In this document: positions 6,645 through 14,954 of the stretch, one piece after another
How the letters are laid out: the number at the start of each line of letters is the position of its first letter
Numbering within the stretch: position 1 is the stretch's first letter
Virus record (IMG/VR): IMGVR_UViG_3300046780_000140
Coordinates: 1-57,991 of that record
Length of the DNA: 57,991 nucleotides
DNA from: a virus
Strand: one strand, 5' to 3'
Made by a program: the position numbers and the translations under genes
Notes under the pieces: model-generated
What the model was told of the DNA's origin: nothing
Databases searched by the model: none
The model's input: only the letters and a program-made list of their open reading frames with translations

Positions 6645-6967
6645 ACGGTCCCGATCCACACGCGGGCATAGTCGGCATGGTCGTACAAATCGCTCCACCA
6701 GCCGTCGAACTCGTCCACGTCTTCGGCCTCAGCCAAGTGGCAGTCGATAATCTCCCGAACACCGTCGAGCTCATCGGGGTCGGCGTCGATGTACCAGCGT
6801 GACATTTTGAGCCTCGCCACGATCGCATCCCGTCGCTGCTCGAAGGTGATCGACTTGTCGTGGAATACGTCCTTGAGGTCGATCTTCTCCGACCAGATCG
6901 GTTTCCCTGCCGCCCTCAAATCTGCCGCTAGGTGGAGCATCGCCACCTTGTGATCCGGGGTGGTCAC
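6641..6967 (-). CDS. Unknown acidic protein (108 aa)
   Basis: MTTPDHKVAMLHLAADLRAA, then a conserved-looking Asp/Glu-rich C-terminal half with several Trp and Tyr. ATGA overlap with the upstream gene gives the start. No motif assigns a function. Confidence 0.7.
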   Translation of the reverse strand: MTTPDHKVAMLHLAADLRAAGKPIWSEKIDLKDVFHDKSITFEQRRDAIVARLKMSRWYIDADPDELDGVREIIDCHLAEAEDVDEFDGWWSDLYDHADYARVWIGTV

Positions 6968-8205
6968 GACGCCGCGCCGAGGTTCAATGCGAGAGCTTCC
7001 GTCGCCACTTTGGCTCGCAACTTCTCGAGGCGCAGCCGCAGGTCCCCGTCAGACTCGTCCTTCGACACGCGTCCCTTCGGGTCCAGGTCCACGATCGCGG
7101 TCACCAGGTCTGCTCGGTCCATGTCGGCAGGGGCCGGGATCGGGGTCTGTGCGGCTTGCTGTGGCGTTTGCGGGGGCTCGGGGGCAGTGGTGGTGGGGGA
7201 AGGCGCAGAAGGGGGCTGAGGGGTGGCTATGGCGTCAACAGGTTCCCATCCGGCCACGAAGGTCACAGCCTCGTCGAAACGGTCGGCGGTCAGGTTCGTC
7301 GGTGCCCCGAACTTGGCCCGGAACGCCCGCATGCAGTCGGCCACCCGCGACGACGGGCGCAGAGCGTTGATCCGTTCCATGAGCGCCCCGAGGTCTGGTG
7401 GCGGCTCCGTCCTTGACGGCTCGTCGTCCGATGGCTCAGGGTCGTGCGGCTCCCCGGTGCCGAGCGCCGGAACCGGGGCCGGCGCGCCTAGAGCGGAAGG
7501 TGCCGCACCTTGGCCGATGGCGATACCAGCGGTTCCCGCCATGATCGACTCGGTGGTCACCGAATGAAGCGCCAGGACAGGCACCCCGAAGTGACGGGTC
7601 TGGCCTTGGTCGATGTCGGTCCGCTGCTCGATGATGAGCGAGGCGGGGATGAGCCGCAGGTTCTCCAACGCCCCTTCCAACAGGTCGACGGTACCGGGCA
7701 TCTCGATCCCAGCGTGCAGGCTGGACGTGGTGACCCGCCACACGCCGACATCGGGCAGGCGGGGCAGCACGACGCTCAACCGGGTCATCGCCTTGCACGC
7801 CTTCCCGCGGCCGGCGAGCGCCGAACGTTCGGCCAGATCGGCGGGGCATTTGCAGACCTCGCCGTCCTCCGTCGTCGCACCGCTGCACCGTCGCAGGCAT
7901 CCGCCGCCCGACCACATCTCCCACGACTGGCTCAACGAACCGGGCGGGATCAGCACATCCAACGTGTCGACATCGGTGTACAACTCCCACTGGATCCCTT
8001 CGCCCGGTGCGTCCACCCACTGCCGTACCTCCCCGCCGTACAACTCGGCGGCATGAATGAGAAGGACCTGCGACGGGGAGGTCATCCGCCACTCACTCAA
8101 CTTGTGGGGCCGAGACTTGTTGTTGCTTGTCGGCACCTTGTCACCTGTCCGCAACCGACCAAGTTCCCTCAGCCGGCGCGGCAGCCCGAGTCCCATCCCC
8201 GTCAT
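6964..8205 (-). CDS. Gp3-like recombination directionality factor family protein (413 aa)
   Basis: Matches the phiC31 Gp3-like family in actinophages: GLPRRLRELGRLRTGDKVPT near the start, then ELYGGEVRQW, IPPGSLSQSWEMWSGGGC and a Cys-rich stretch (CLRRC, CKC), then TRLSVVLPRLPDVGVWRV and GIEMPG. The C-terminal 150 residues are Pro/Ala-rich with a charged helix. Gp3 redirects serine integrases to excision, but many strictly lytic phages carry relatives with no integrase, so another DNA role is possible. The ATG at 8205 overlaps the HIRAN gene stop. No integrase lies in the window. Confidence 0.78.
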   Translation of the reverse strand: MTGMGLGLPRRLRELGRLRTGDKVPTSNNKSRPHKLSEWRMTSPSQVLLIHAAELYGGEVRQWVDAPGEGIQWELYTDVDTLDVLIPPGSLSQSWEMWSGGGCLRRCSGATTEDGEVCKCPADLAERSALAGRGKACKAMTRLSVVLPRLPDVGVWRVTTSSLHAGIEMPGTVDLLEGALENLRLIPASLIIEQRTDIDQGQTRHFGVPVLALHSVTTESIMAGTAGIAIGQGAAPSALGAPAPVPALGTGEPHDPEPSDDEPSRTEPPPDLGALMERINALRPSSRVADCMRAFRAKFGAPTNLTADRFDEAVTFVAGWEPVDAIATPQPPSAPSPTTTAPEPPQTPQQAAQTPIPAPADMDRADLVTAIVDLDPKGRVSKDESDGDLRLRLEKLRAKVATEALALNLGAAS

Positions 8206-8831
8206 ACCAATCCCCCTGTCCTCGTTTGCCGTTCTTGGATGTAGACCTCGACCAGCGCCGCCCGCATCGCCTCGATGCCGTCCGGTACCGACAGGTCGCG
8301 GGTCACCAGTTCGTAGTTGACGACACCCCACCCTTCCTTGGCTACCGCCTCCCGAATCACGTCTTCGACGGTGGCCGAACCCGGCTCGATCGTGGGCTCG
8401 CAGCGGGTGAGCCGAACATCGACTCCCGGATTCCCCGGATTATCCGGGTGTGTGCGAACCCCGACCAGTTCGCATCGCCATTCGACACCCGCCGCCAGGT
8501 CGGGTGCGATGCGGGCAGCGACAGCGCGGGGAAGATGGCCGAGCATGGACGGCACCACGTCACCGAAATGGACTTCGACGGCGTTGCGGTCGTACTCGTT
8601 GTCGGGACGGTGGCGCAGCAGGCCCGGAACGGGTGACGGGTTGTCGGGGTCATCCCAATACCTCTCGCTCAGCAGGCGTTCCAGGTGGCGCACGTTGAGC
8701 GGGTATCCGTCCACGAAGGACATGCCGACGAGTGCCACCGAGACGACATCCGGCAGGTTTGCGGGGATGGTGCGACGGCTCAGCACCCGTTCACGCTCGG
8801 CAGCGATCCGCTCCGCAGTCCAGTGGCTCAC
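8202..8831 (-). CDS. HIRAN-domain protein (209 aa)
   Basis: HIRAN domain at about residues 30-130: VALVGMSFVDGYP, then DNEYDRNAVEVHFGD and GHLPRAVAARIAP, the family's N-x-Y/F-D-x-N-A-V core and following helix. HIRAN domains bind DNA ends and stalled forks. A GTG start at 8831 overlaps the upstream small gene by four bases. It may assist recombination or replication with the Gp3-like neighbour; inferred. Confidence 0.75.
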   Translation of the reverse strand: MSHWTAERIAAERERVLSRRTIPANLPDVVSVALVGMSFVDGYPLNVRHLERLLSERYWDDPDNPSPVPGLLRHRPDNEYDRNAVEVHFGDVVPSMLGHLPRAVAARIAPDLAAGVEWRCELVGVRTHPDNPGNPGVDVRLTRCEPTIEPGSATVEDVIREAVAKEGWGVVNYELVTRDLSVPDGIEAMRAALVEVYIQERQTRTGGLV

Positions 8832-9001
8832 TTGCTTTCCCCTTCATTCGTTTCCTCGGTGACTGGCTCCCACTGTCCTAACTCACGCCTGAACAAGGCC
8901 CCGTGTCCTGCGATCGACAACCTTCTTGCCTCACTCTCATTGATCAGGGGAATGACATTATGAGTCTCCTTACTTTCAATGCCCCACTGATATTCGATCA
9001 C
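8828..9001 (-). CDS. Small unknown protein (57 aa)
   Basis: Reading GTG at 9001 gives VIEYQWGIESKETHNVIP and so on to GESK, then TGA overlapping the HIRAN start. GTGA overlaps on both sides show it belongs to the coupled row. Acidic, with Trp; function unknown. Confidence 0.7.
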   Translation of the reverse strand: MIEYQWGIESKETHNVIPLINESEARRLSIAGHGALFRRELGQWEPVTEETNEGESK

Positions 9002-9159
9002 GACTCCACCGTCCAGACGGAATCAATCTCACCAATGAAATCCTCGATGTTGGCGGCGAACATTTTCGATAACGCCGAACGTACTGCCTTCTCTGCCTCG
9101 TCCTTATTGGCGGCCACAATCTGTGACACGAACTCGACATAGACCTCGTATGCTTTCAC
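8998..9159 (-). CDS. Small unknown protein (53 aa)
   Basis: GTG at 9159 with AAGGGG upstream; reads MKAYEVYVEFVSQIVAANKD and ends DSVWTVES. Amphipathic helix KDEAEKAVRSALSKMF. Its stop overlaps the next start. Function unknown. The repeated motif at 9188-9209 lies 29 bases upstream. Confidence 0.72.
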   Translation of the reverse strand: MKAYEVYVEFVSQIVAANKDEAEKAVRSALSKMFAANIEDFIGEIDSVWTVES

Positions 9160-9187
9160 GCTGGTGCCCCTTCGTTCAATGCGCCAT

Positions 9188-9214
9188 CGGTTGATCCTGC
9201 GGGAGCGTCAACCG
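9188..9214. promoter_or_regulatory. Repeated motif, copy 1, inside a short inverted repeat
   Basis: The 22-mer at 9188-9209 is identical to 45437-45458; its 15-base core TGATCCTGCGGGAGC also occurs at 18440-18457 (reversed) and 20567-20584. Here CGGTTGA (9188-9194) and TCAACCG (9208-9214) form an inverted repeat around the core. Probably a protein-binding or RNA element. Confidence 0.6.
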
Positions 9215-9293
9215 TGCAACGGAATCCCTGAAGCAAAGAATGGTCATCCGCTCCGTTCATCATGTCCGCAGTTCATCATCGGTTGCGACATTC

Positions 9294-9500
9294 TCAAATC
9301 CCCTTCCGGTACAGATGGGCGAACTCGGGTTTGACCTCAACCGTCCAGCAGCGTCGAACGACCACGCCGTCACGGCTCGCACCGTCGATGATCCCTTGTG
9401 CCTCTTCGGCACTCCCCCAGTTCGTCCACTGAGCACCGTCCGCCCAGCGGATGTCAAACGACTCGTAGGTGCGGGACTCGATGATCTGAGTGGTGGTCAC
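9294..9500 (-). CDS. Small unknown protein with leaderless start (68 aa)
   Basis: Reads VTTTQIIESRTYESFDIRW and ends YRKGI; contains two Trp-rich strands (WADGAQWTNW). The GTG at 9500 sits seven bases after a -10 hexamer, so transcription probably starts at the start codon itself. Function unknown. Confidence 0.72.
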   Translation of the reverse strand: MTTTQIIESRTYESFDIRWADGAQWTNWGSAEEAQGIIDGASRDGVVVRRCWTVEVKPEFAHLYRKGI

Positions 9501-9545
9501 GGGACTTACGATACACCCCTAGCGCCTACCCGTCAAGTCCCTATC
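9501..9545 (-). promoter_or_regulatory. Leaderless promoter P1 (TTGACG-17-TATCGT)
   Basis: On the minus strand TTGACG (9536-9531), a 17-base spacer and TATCGT (9513-9508) are followed by seven bases and the GTG of the next gene. The same layout, with 15 identical bases around the -35 and 13 more in the spacer, recurs at 23486-23530. Overlaps the 3' end of the upstream gene. Confidence 0.75.
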
Positions 9546-9770
9546 CTTGGCGCCCATCTGGTCGCGCCGTGACCAACTGGCGTCCCGAAGGTCCACCAGG
9601 TACCGCTCCGTCAACGCTGCCATCTCGGTGTCACCGGACCATCTCCGGGCCTCTGCCCGTTCCACCGCCAGCCGTCGCGCATCACGGTCAGCCCGAACCG
9701 CACGCCACCAGCCGGCGACCGCCAACGCCACGATCACCACCGCTGCGAACCCGAGTCCGATCACCCACAC
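9519..9770 (-). CDS. Single-span membrane protein (83 aa)
   Basis: N-terminal hydrophobic segment (residues about 3-22) followed by a basic, charged tail (RADRDARRLAVERAEARR). GTG start at 9770. Topology suggests an inner-membrane protein with a cytoplasmic tail; role unknown. Confidence 0.7.
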   Translation of the reverse strand: MWVIGLGFAAVVIVALAVAGWWRAVRADRDARRLAVERAEARRWSGDTEMAALTERYLVDLRDASWSRRDQMGAKDRDLTGRR

Positions 9771-9780
9771 GGCACTCAGT

Positions 9781-10023
9781 TTACCCGTGGGGGGTGACGG
9801 TCATTCCTTGCAGCGGTGCGCGGCCCACCATGAACCGGAACCCGAGGACGAAGGCCCAGTAGTCAAGGGTCGCCAGTTGAGCGTTCGATGACCCGCCGAG
9901 CACCTTGCACAGATGCTTCTGACTGACACCGACACGACGGGCGAACTCGGCTTGCGAGAGTCCCTGATCGGTCAACGCCTCGCGGATATGGAAGACGAGC
10001 ACGGCGTGCGTTGACTCGTTCAC
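9781..10023 (-). CDS. Cro/CI-type helix-turn-helix protein (80 aa)
   Basis: HTH at about residues 22-45: GLSQAEFARRVGVSQKHLCK with the usual Q-x-x-A and G-V-S turns. GTG start at 10023. The size fits a Cro-like DNA-binding protein. It lies next to leaderless promoter P1, which it could regulate; that link is inference. Confidence 0.8.
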   Translation of the reverse strand: MNESTHAVLVFHIREALTDQGLSQAEFARRVGVSQKHLCKVLGGSSNAQLATLDYWAFVLGFRFMVGRAPLQGMTVTPHG

Positions 10024-10026
10024 GGC

Positions 10027-10299
10027 TTACATCCAGTCGTGCAGGCAAAGAGGACAAAAAGCGTCGGTCGCTTCGGCGGGCGTCATGGCACCCGGTTCGA
10101 CCTCACCTGCTACCTCGGCCAAGTTCTCTGCGTGTCCCTGCTCGACCTCATCTCGGGTAGCGAACGAATGGAAGCACTCCATGCACCGCCGATAGGTCGA
10201 GTCCGTGGTCGGCTCATCGACGTGGTGCATCCAGCAGTGGATTATCGGGCCGTCCATGTCGAGGATGGCACCGCACTCGCACGGCTGGATGTCAGACAC
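10027..10299 (-). CDS. Small zinc-ribbon-like protein (90 aa)
   Basis: Cysteine pairs CEC (8-10), CMEC and CPLC suggest zinc binding. The GTG at 10299 is inferred from an 8-base overlap with the upstream stop; the much longer frame upstream has no coding character. Function unknown. Confidence 0.68.
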   Translation of the reverse strand: MSDIQPCECGAILDMDGPIIHCWMHHVDEPTTDSTYRRCMECFHSFATRDEVEQGHAENLAEVAGEVEPGAMTPAEATDAFCPLCLHDWM

Positions 10300-10699
10300 G
10301 GTGAACCACCATCTGCATGGGCGGAATCCGCTCCCGTCGCCCGTCCGCATGGACGCGTTCGTAGCCGACACCGAAAAGCGCCACGTCGAGTCCCAACTGC
10401 TCTCGACGGCAACCGGCGCAGAGGGCCGGTCCGCCGCAGTGGTTCTTGACGCCATCGGGGTTCGGGAGGACGTGACCGTGACCGCACTTCTCGGACTCGG
10501 GGATTGCTGCCAGTACGATCGCAGCGAAATCGACGGCCGCACCGAACTCGCCAGCGGCCACCTTTGGGGCGACAGGGCGGATTCGGCCGTCCCATTTATC
10601 GTCAGGGTCGTAAGCTCCGCAACCGCCGCACGGCCCAAAGGCGAAGTCGTGACAGCACCCGATACAGCGACCGGTCGGAGGTCGGTACTTGTCAGGCAT
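10292..10699 (-). CDS. Cys-rich zinc-binding protein (135 aa)
   Basis: Starts MPDKYRPPTGRC with CIGCC, CGGCG, CGHGH and CAGC clusters, suggesting two zinc sites. The start at 10699 overlaps the upstream gene by eight bases. No catalytic motif recognised. Confidence 0.7.
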   Translation of the reverse strand: MPDKYRPPTGRCIGCCHDFAFGPCGGCGAYDPDDKWDGRIRPVAPKVAAGEFGAAVDFAAIVLAAIPESEKCGHGHVLPNPDGVKNHCGGPALCAGCRREQLGLDVALFGVGYERVHADGRRERIPPMQMVVHRV

Positions 10700-11537
10700 G
10701 GGAGCGCTCGGGCATCTCGTCCCACAGCACGCCGTCAAGCAACCGTCCGGCGGCCTTCTTGCCGACTCGGACCATAGCGCCAGGAAGGTCACCGACCTTG
10801 CACCATGGCCGGTCAGCCGGGCCAAGATCCATGAACTCTCGATGGCATGCCAACGGTAGCCATTCGCCCCACTGCTTGAAATGGAAAGGGACGCCAGCCG
10901 TTCCGCACTGGTCCCGCAGTCCCCGCGCCCAATCGGGGTGCATTGGATGAGCTTTCGCCCCCGACTCGCCGCCGCAGAGAATCCAGTTCACGCGGTCGGC
11001 ACCCAGCCACGGCGACACGTCAAGCGGCGACAGTAGCGGCTCGCACGATAGGAAGTGGACGGGCGCGGGGTTCGCCAGAAGGTGCGGGATCCGTTCGTCG
11101 GCGCACTTCTGGTTCTCCGTCGTAGTGCCAAGCCACACATTCTCGGGTGCGGTCACCCACGGCACCATCCTTGCGATGTTCTCCGGTCGCTTCGTCAGTA
11201 GCAGCCAGTCCAGCCACGGCGTCCTACCGATCAGTTCCCATAGTCGTTCCCGGTGCGGTGGCAGAGTGGGGTGAGCGTCGAACACGTCGGCCATCGATGC
11301 GCAGAAGATCCGTCGTCGGACTCCCTCGGCCTCAGCCTTCCGGTTCCATTTCAGCGGTTCATTCCAATGGGCGTCCCCGAAGAATCGTCGGTCCCCGTTC
11401 TTACCCCACACATCCAGTCCGAGCCGATGGGCGAACGTCTCCGCATAACAGGAACGGCAGGCATCGCTCACCCGAGCACATCCCCACCAGCAATTGAACG
11501 TGGAGTCACACCAGGAGATCTCGGTGCTCTCACCCAT
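10692..11537 (-). CDS. Phage Gp37/Gp68 family (DUF5131) protein (281 aa)
   Basis: Family signature at the N-terminus: TFNCWWGCARVSDACRSCYA, which holds the conserved cysteines Cys16, Cys20, Cys27 and Cys30, reminiscent of radical-SAM cluster ligands. It continues with WNEPLKWNR, SMADVFD, WLLLTKRPENI and FLSCEPLL, all typical of DUF5131. The family is common in actinophages and chromosomes; its reaction is not established. Full length for the family. Confidence 0.88.
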   Translation of the reverse strand: MGESTEISWCDSTFNCWWGCARVSDACRSCYAETFAHRLGLDVWGKNGDRRFFGDAHWNEPLKWNRKAEAEGVRRRIFCASMADVFDAHPTLPPHRERLWELIGRTPWLDWLLLTKRPENIARMVPWVTAPENVWLGTTTENQKCADERIPHLLANPAPVHFLSCEPLLSPLDVSPWLGADRVNWILCGGESGAKAHPMHPDWARGLRDQCGTAGVPFHFKQWGEWLPLACHREFMDLGPADRPWCKVGDLPGAMVRVGKKAAGRLLDGVLWDEMPERSHA

Positions 11538-11546
11538 TGCGCCCGC

Positions 11547-11726
11547 TCACGGGACCACGCACACGATGAACTCATCAGCGTCGATTTCCTCAGCCGGTAT
11601 GCCGTGGATCGTGACCTCTACATACTCACCGCGGATCACCACCGAGCGCACGTCAACGATGACACGGACCACCTCCTGATCGGCACTATCCACCTTGGGG
11701 TCATTGCGGTACAGGCGCACGTTCAC
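11547..11726 (-). CDS. Small unknown protein (59 aa)
   Basis: VNVRLYRNDPKVDSADQEVV, then a beta-rich stretch ending DEFIVCVVP. GTG at 11726 with AAGGGTGG upstream and a four-base gap after the previous stop. Function unknown. Confidence 0.65.
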   Translation of the reverse strand: MNVRLYRNDPKVDSADQEVVRVIVDVRSVVIRGEYVEVTIHGIPAEEIDADEFIVCVVP

Positions 11727-11730
11727 GGCT

Positions 11731-11922
11731 TCAGTCCACCCTTCGCAACGTATGGACCAGCGTGCAGGACGAACACGTGTGACGGCCGCGGGCATGGAAC
11801 CGGACCTTCCCCACCCATGCACCGCACACCGCCACCGTTCGTCGTGGTTCCTTGCTGCGATGGTCGAGGACGTGGATGAGTGCGCCACGGGAACGGCCCG
11901 AGAACAGGACTGGCGCGGTCAT
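11731..11922 (-). CDS. Small CxxC protein (63 aa)
   Basis: MTAPVLFSGRSRGALIHVLD, then CGAWVGKV and HTCSSC near the C-terminus, a probable zinc ribbon. The ATG at 11922 overlaps the upstream stop by one base (TGATG). Confidence 0.68.
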   Translation of the reverse strand: MTAPVLFSGRSRGALIHVLDHRSKEPRRTVAVCGAWVGKVRFHARGRHTCSSCTLVHTLRRVD

Positions 11923-12107
11923 CACAGACCTTTCCGCACGGAGTAGGGGCTGTAATGACTGTTCCTGTGCGTCTGGATAGCGGTTCCAGCCGCCGCTGCC
12001 ATTATCAAAGCCGCTGCAATTCCGGCGAACAGTACCCAGGTTATGACCGTGAGTTGATGGCGTAGAACCATGACTTGCTGCGCCAGCGGAATAGTCGTGG
12101 TGGTCAT
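11922..12107 (-). CDS. Small membrane protein (61 aa)
   Basis: One hydrophobic segment (about residues 19-43, VITWVLFAGIAAALIMAAAA) with a basic tail. ATGA overlap with the Gam-like gene. Role unknown. Confidence 0.7.
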   Translation of the reverse strand: MTTTTIPLAQQVMVLRHQLTVITWVLFAGIAAALIMAAAAGTAIQTHRNSHYSPYSVRKGL

Positions 12108-12934
12108 CCGAGGTCCGGCTTGATCGTGAACGTGATCGCCTCGGCCTCAATCCCGAGGATCGTATCGGACACCGCCTCGCCATCGGGACCGAACACTGTC
12201 GGTTGGATGATCGGATCCTTCTCGACCTTAAGAACCTGCCGTACTGACATGTGTTCCTCGAGGTCGTTGCCCCTGAATGGAACCTTGTCGCAGTCGTAAC
12301 AGGTCCATTCCTCGATCACGGCACCATCGTTCCGAGGATGACGGTCCCAGTCCATGCCGCTGATCACGTCGGTGTGCCCACAGGACAGGTGCAAGGTGAC
12401 CTGCTCACCAACCACGCATGGCTGGATCGCCACCGCCTCCCGCAGAGGTCCGAGCAGGATCGACTCCTCCGTCTTGATCGCGGCCGGCGCTTCCGTGCGC
12501 GCCCAAGCAACAGCCGCCGCCTTGTCTACGACCACCACTTTCGCCTTGTGATGTGTCGATGCGATGGCGCCACCAGGCAGGTAGAGCGTCTTGGCCTGCT
12601 CGGTGCGCTGAGAGGCCGCGTAGTGCGTCAGGTGCCCTTCGAAGAATGCTCGGGTACGTTCGGCGCGTTTACCGGCCTGCGCCCGCCAGGCGTCGATACG
12701 GGCATGGGACTCAGCCGCGTGGGCATCCAGCCGTGCCAGCTCCTGCGATGCCTCGCTGAACTTCGACATGGCCCAGTCCGCTTCACCCAGCGACCCGATC
12801 CGCCACGACCCCGCCCCCATCAGTGCGAGCCGACTGAGAATCCCCGTTTCCCTGCCATCCGCTATCGCTTCCAGTTCGTCGTCTGCGAGCGGGGCAGGCT
12901 CAAAAGACAGGGGAAGGTCCGGTGCCGCGCTCAC
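12104..12934 (-). CDS. Gam-like host-nuclease inhibitor (276 aa)
   Basis: Residues about 50-165 match the Mu Gam family: WAMSKFSEASQELARLDAHA coiled coil, then FFEGHLTHYAASQ, TLYLPGGAIAST and VVVDKAAAVAWA. Gam proteins coat DNA ends and block RecBCD/AdnAB-type exonucleases. A C-terminal extension of about 100 residues carries a CGH and CYDC zinc-ribbon-like pair and is not part of classic Gam. GTG start at 12934 overlaps the upstream stop. Confidence 0.8.
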   Translation of the reverse strand: MSAAPDLPLSFEPAPLADDELEAIADGRETGILSRLALMGAGSWRIGSLGEADWAMSKFSEASQELARLDAHAAESHARIDAWRAQAGKRAERTRAFFEGHLTHYAASQRTEQAKTLYLPGGAIASTHHKAKVVVVDKAAAVAWARTEAPAAIKTEESILLGPLREAVAIQPCVVGEQVTLHLSCGHTDVISGMDWDRHPRNDGAVIEEWTCYDCDKVPFRGNDLEEHMSVRQVLKVEKDPIIQPTVFGPDGEAVSDTILGIEAEAITFTIKPDLG

Positions 12935-13173
12935 GGCTTGACCGCCAGAAGATGAGCCGCACGCTCAGGGGAGACGCGCTGATTCAACAACCATTGGGCG
13001 ATATAGGCAGGAGCCCACGGTTGAAGATGCTCAGCGTTCCGCGGTGCGAATGGACCCGCATCCTTGTTGATCCGCATGATGCCATCATGCTCCCATGCCG
13101 GTTTACCGCAGTCATTACAAGAGTCGATCCGCTGTCCAATCCAAGCGAAACCCTGACACTCTGATTCGCTCAC
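12931..13173 (-). CDS. Small CxxC protein (80 aa)
   Basis: Contains GQRIDSCNDCGKPAWEHDG, a motif seen in many small actinophage proteins, and a helical C-terminus (QRVSPERAAHLLA). GTG start overlaps the upstream gene. Probably binds zinc; function unknown. Confidence 0.75.
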   Translation of the reverse strand: MSESECQGFAWIGQRIDSCNDCGKPAWEHDGIMRINKDAGPFAPRNAEHLQPWAPAYIAQWLLNQRVSPERAAHLLAVKP

Positions 13174-13463
13174 GGCTTGACCTCTCGTAGTACCTCAATC
13201 CACGGACATCCCTCGTCGTGTGGTTCCGTGTCGCAGTTGGTGTAGTTGCCGCACCAGTCGCAGGTAATCAGGCAGAGCGGAGCGCCCACCGTCGTGGTGT
13301 TCAGTCGTTGCAACAGGGAGCGGTACCGCTCGACCTCGGCAATCAACTTCGGCAGAGACATGACCGCGGCATAAGCGATGTTTCGGGCATCACCATCGAC
13401 AGGAGTTTGAGCCCACCTGTCATGCATCGGCTTGATCGGTTCAAGATCCAAAGGCTCGCTCAC
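13170..13463 (-). CDS. Small zinc-ribbon-like protein (97 aa)
   Basis: Helix PKLIAEVERYRSLLQRL followed by CDWCGNYTNCD and a later Cys (DEGCPW), a likely four-Cys site. GTG start, overlapping both neighbours. Function unknown. Confidence 0.7.
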   Translation of the reverse strand: MSEPLDLEPIKPMHDRWAQTPVDGDARNIAYAAVMSLPKLIAEVERYRSLLQRLNTTTVGAPLCLITCDWCGNYTNCDTEPHDEGCPWIEVLREVKP

Positions 13464-14200
13464 TTCCCCACCTTCACTGCGATCTTAGTCGTCCCCAACG
13501 GTAAGGCATCGAGGGGAATTGTGACCGTCCTATCCCCCTCGACCAAAGGTGTCAGTCGGGTCTTGAGCGGTTGATCGTCAGAGTCCCATGCTTGCACTGT
13601 GACGGTGTGCGGCTCGGCCGCCGACGGCTCGGGGCCGTCCTCAGGACACCAGACTTTAGAACACCCGACACTACTGGCGACATCGAGCGGCGGATGATCC
13701 TTCGGACGCACACAACCGACAGGCCAGTACGGCGGGTACGTGTGCTTGCCGCAACGCTCTGGTTCCGGTCGAGGGATAGCGACGGTGGCACAGGAGCGAC
13801 TTATTCGACCGTGTTCCGATGGGATGGGATCGTGATAGGTGCCCGGCTCTATGGGCTTGCGGCAACGGTGGCAGTACCGCTCGACCTCGGGGTCTAGAGA
13901 GGGGAGATCTGGTCCTAGATCAGAGACGGCTCGCAGAAGCCGCGACACCACAGCAGCAACGGGTGGACGTGGCATCTCCCTGGCGCTCTCAATCAGCAGC
14001 GCATCGAAGTCTTCGGCTGACAGTTCGATCCGGTAGGTGGGGGCAGGAGTGTCGGCCTCCCACGCTGCAACAGCATGCTCGATCATCAGCGCTCGTTGCT
14101 GTTGGCTATACCCTTCGGACAATGACATCATCTCAAGGATCGTTTCCTTGCGACTCGGCTTCGGCGGTGGGTCCACTCGGACACATCGGATCTCGGTCAT
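13460..14200 (-). CDS. Unknown protein with Cys clusters (246 aa)
   Basis: N-terminal helical half (about 1-100), a central CHRC plus further Cys/His (about 109-170), and a beta-rich C-terminus (TVTVQAWDSDDQP to VKVGK). No family recognised. Coupled to neighbours by overlaps on both sides. Confidence 0.68.
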   Translation of the reverse strand: MTEIRCVRVDPPPKPSRKETILEMMSLSEGYSQQQRALMIEHAVAAWEADTPAPTYRIELSAEDFDALLIESAREMPRPPVAAVVSRLLRAVSDLGPDLPSLDPEVERYCHRCRKPIEPGTYHDPIPSEHGRISRSCATVAIPRPEPERCGKHTYPPYWPVGCVRPKDHPPLDVASSVGCSKVWCPEDGPEPSAAEPHTVTVQAWDSDDQPLKTRLTPLVEGDRTVTIPLDALPLGTTKIAVKVGK

Positions 14201-14550
14201 CGCATGAACCAGTGAACGATGGCACCCATGACGAGAGCGACCACGCCTTCATTCAGTTGATCAAAGAGCCTCGCTTTGATGAACGCGACGAGACTCTGAC
14301 CTTTCTCCGGCTCCTTGTGATACATAAACAGACCCACAAAGAGCGCCAGTCCGAAGGCGGTCCACACGGCAAGGCGGGGTGTGCCTGGCAGTGCGAGAGG
14401 AACGAACCAGTTCCAGATCGTTTTGACCACGAACCCTTGCCACAAGGCCAGTGGGAACGCGGTGACAACCATGAGCAGGAACGCCCTCAGTGTGTCGCCG
14501 GTCTTCTGATCGGACTGCGCCTGACGCAAACGGTCGGTTCTGGTCGCCAT
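14197..14550 (-). CDS. Membrane protein (117 aa)
   Basis: Three hydrophobic segments at about residues 23-42, 60-77 and 100-115 separated by charged loops; no signal sequence. The lower-coordinate neighbour cluster also encodes membrane proteins, so a holin or membrane-modifying role is possible but not shown. Confidence 0.68.
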   Translation of the reverse strand: MATRTDRLRQAQSDQKTGDTLRAFLLMVVTAFPLALWQGFVVKTIWNWFVPLALPGTPRLAVWTAFGLALFVGLFMYHKEPEKGQSLVAFIKARLFDQLNEGVVALVMGAIVHWFMR

Positions 14551-14817
14551 CTACTTGCTCGACTGACGGAGTGCACCGATGATGACCGCCAGCAGAAATC
14601 CGACCGGGGCGCAGGTCCAGAAACCGGGCGTGTGACCGCTCACCCGGAAATGCACCGCCCCTGCGACCAGCATGAGAATCCACGTCCATGCGGCCGTGCC
14701 AAAGGCGAAGATCAGGATGAGCAGGGCTACGAGGCCGACAATCGCTGCGGCAGTCGTGCCAACGCTGCTCTTACCAGCAGTCATCGCACTGGTACGGTGG
14801 TAAATCGAACGGGCCAT
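14551..14817 (-). CDS. Membrane protein (88 aa)
   Basis: Two or three hydrophobic segments (about 22-40, 41-55 and 67-82). First gene of a transcript below the 137-base gap 14818-14954, where no clear promoter could be picked out. Function unknown. Confidence 0.65.
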   Translation of the reverse strand: MARSIYHRTSAMTAGKSSVGTTAAAIVGLVALLILIFAFGTAAWTWILMLVAGAVHFRVSGHTPGFWTCAPVGFLLAVIIGALRQSSK

Positions 14818-14954
14818 TAGCCATCCCCTTCTATCCGTGGTGGAGCAGCCAGCCAGCGTCCACCGAAGGGGTTGAGGCGGAACGCCGACTGGCCGCTACT
14901 GGGTTACAACACCAGATCCTACCACGACTGCTAGGGGGCTAGCAAGCCTTCGAT

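Noticed and set aside
13819-14820. Plus-strand open frame of 333 codons
   Set aside because: Overlaps two clear membrane-protein genes and part of another on the minus strand; composition looks non-coding.
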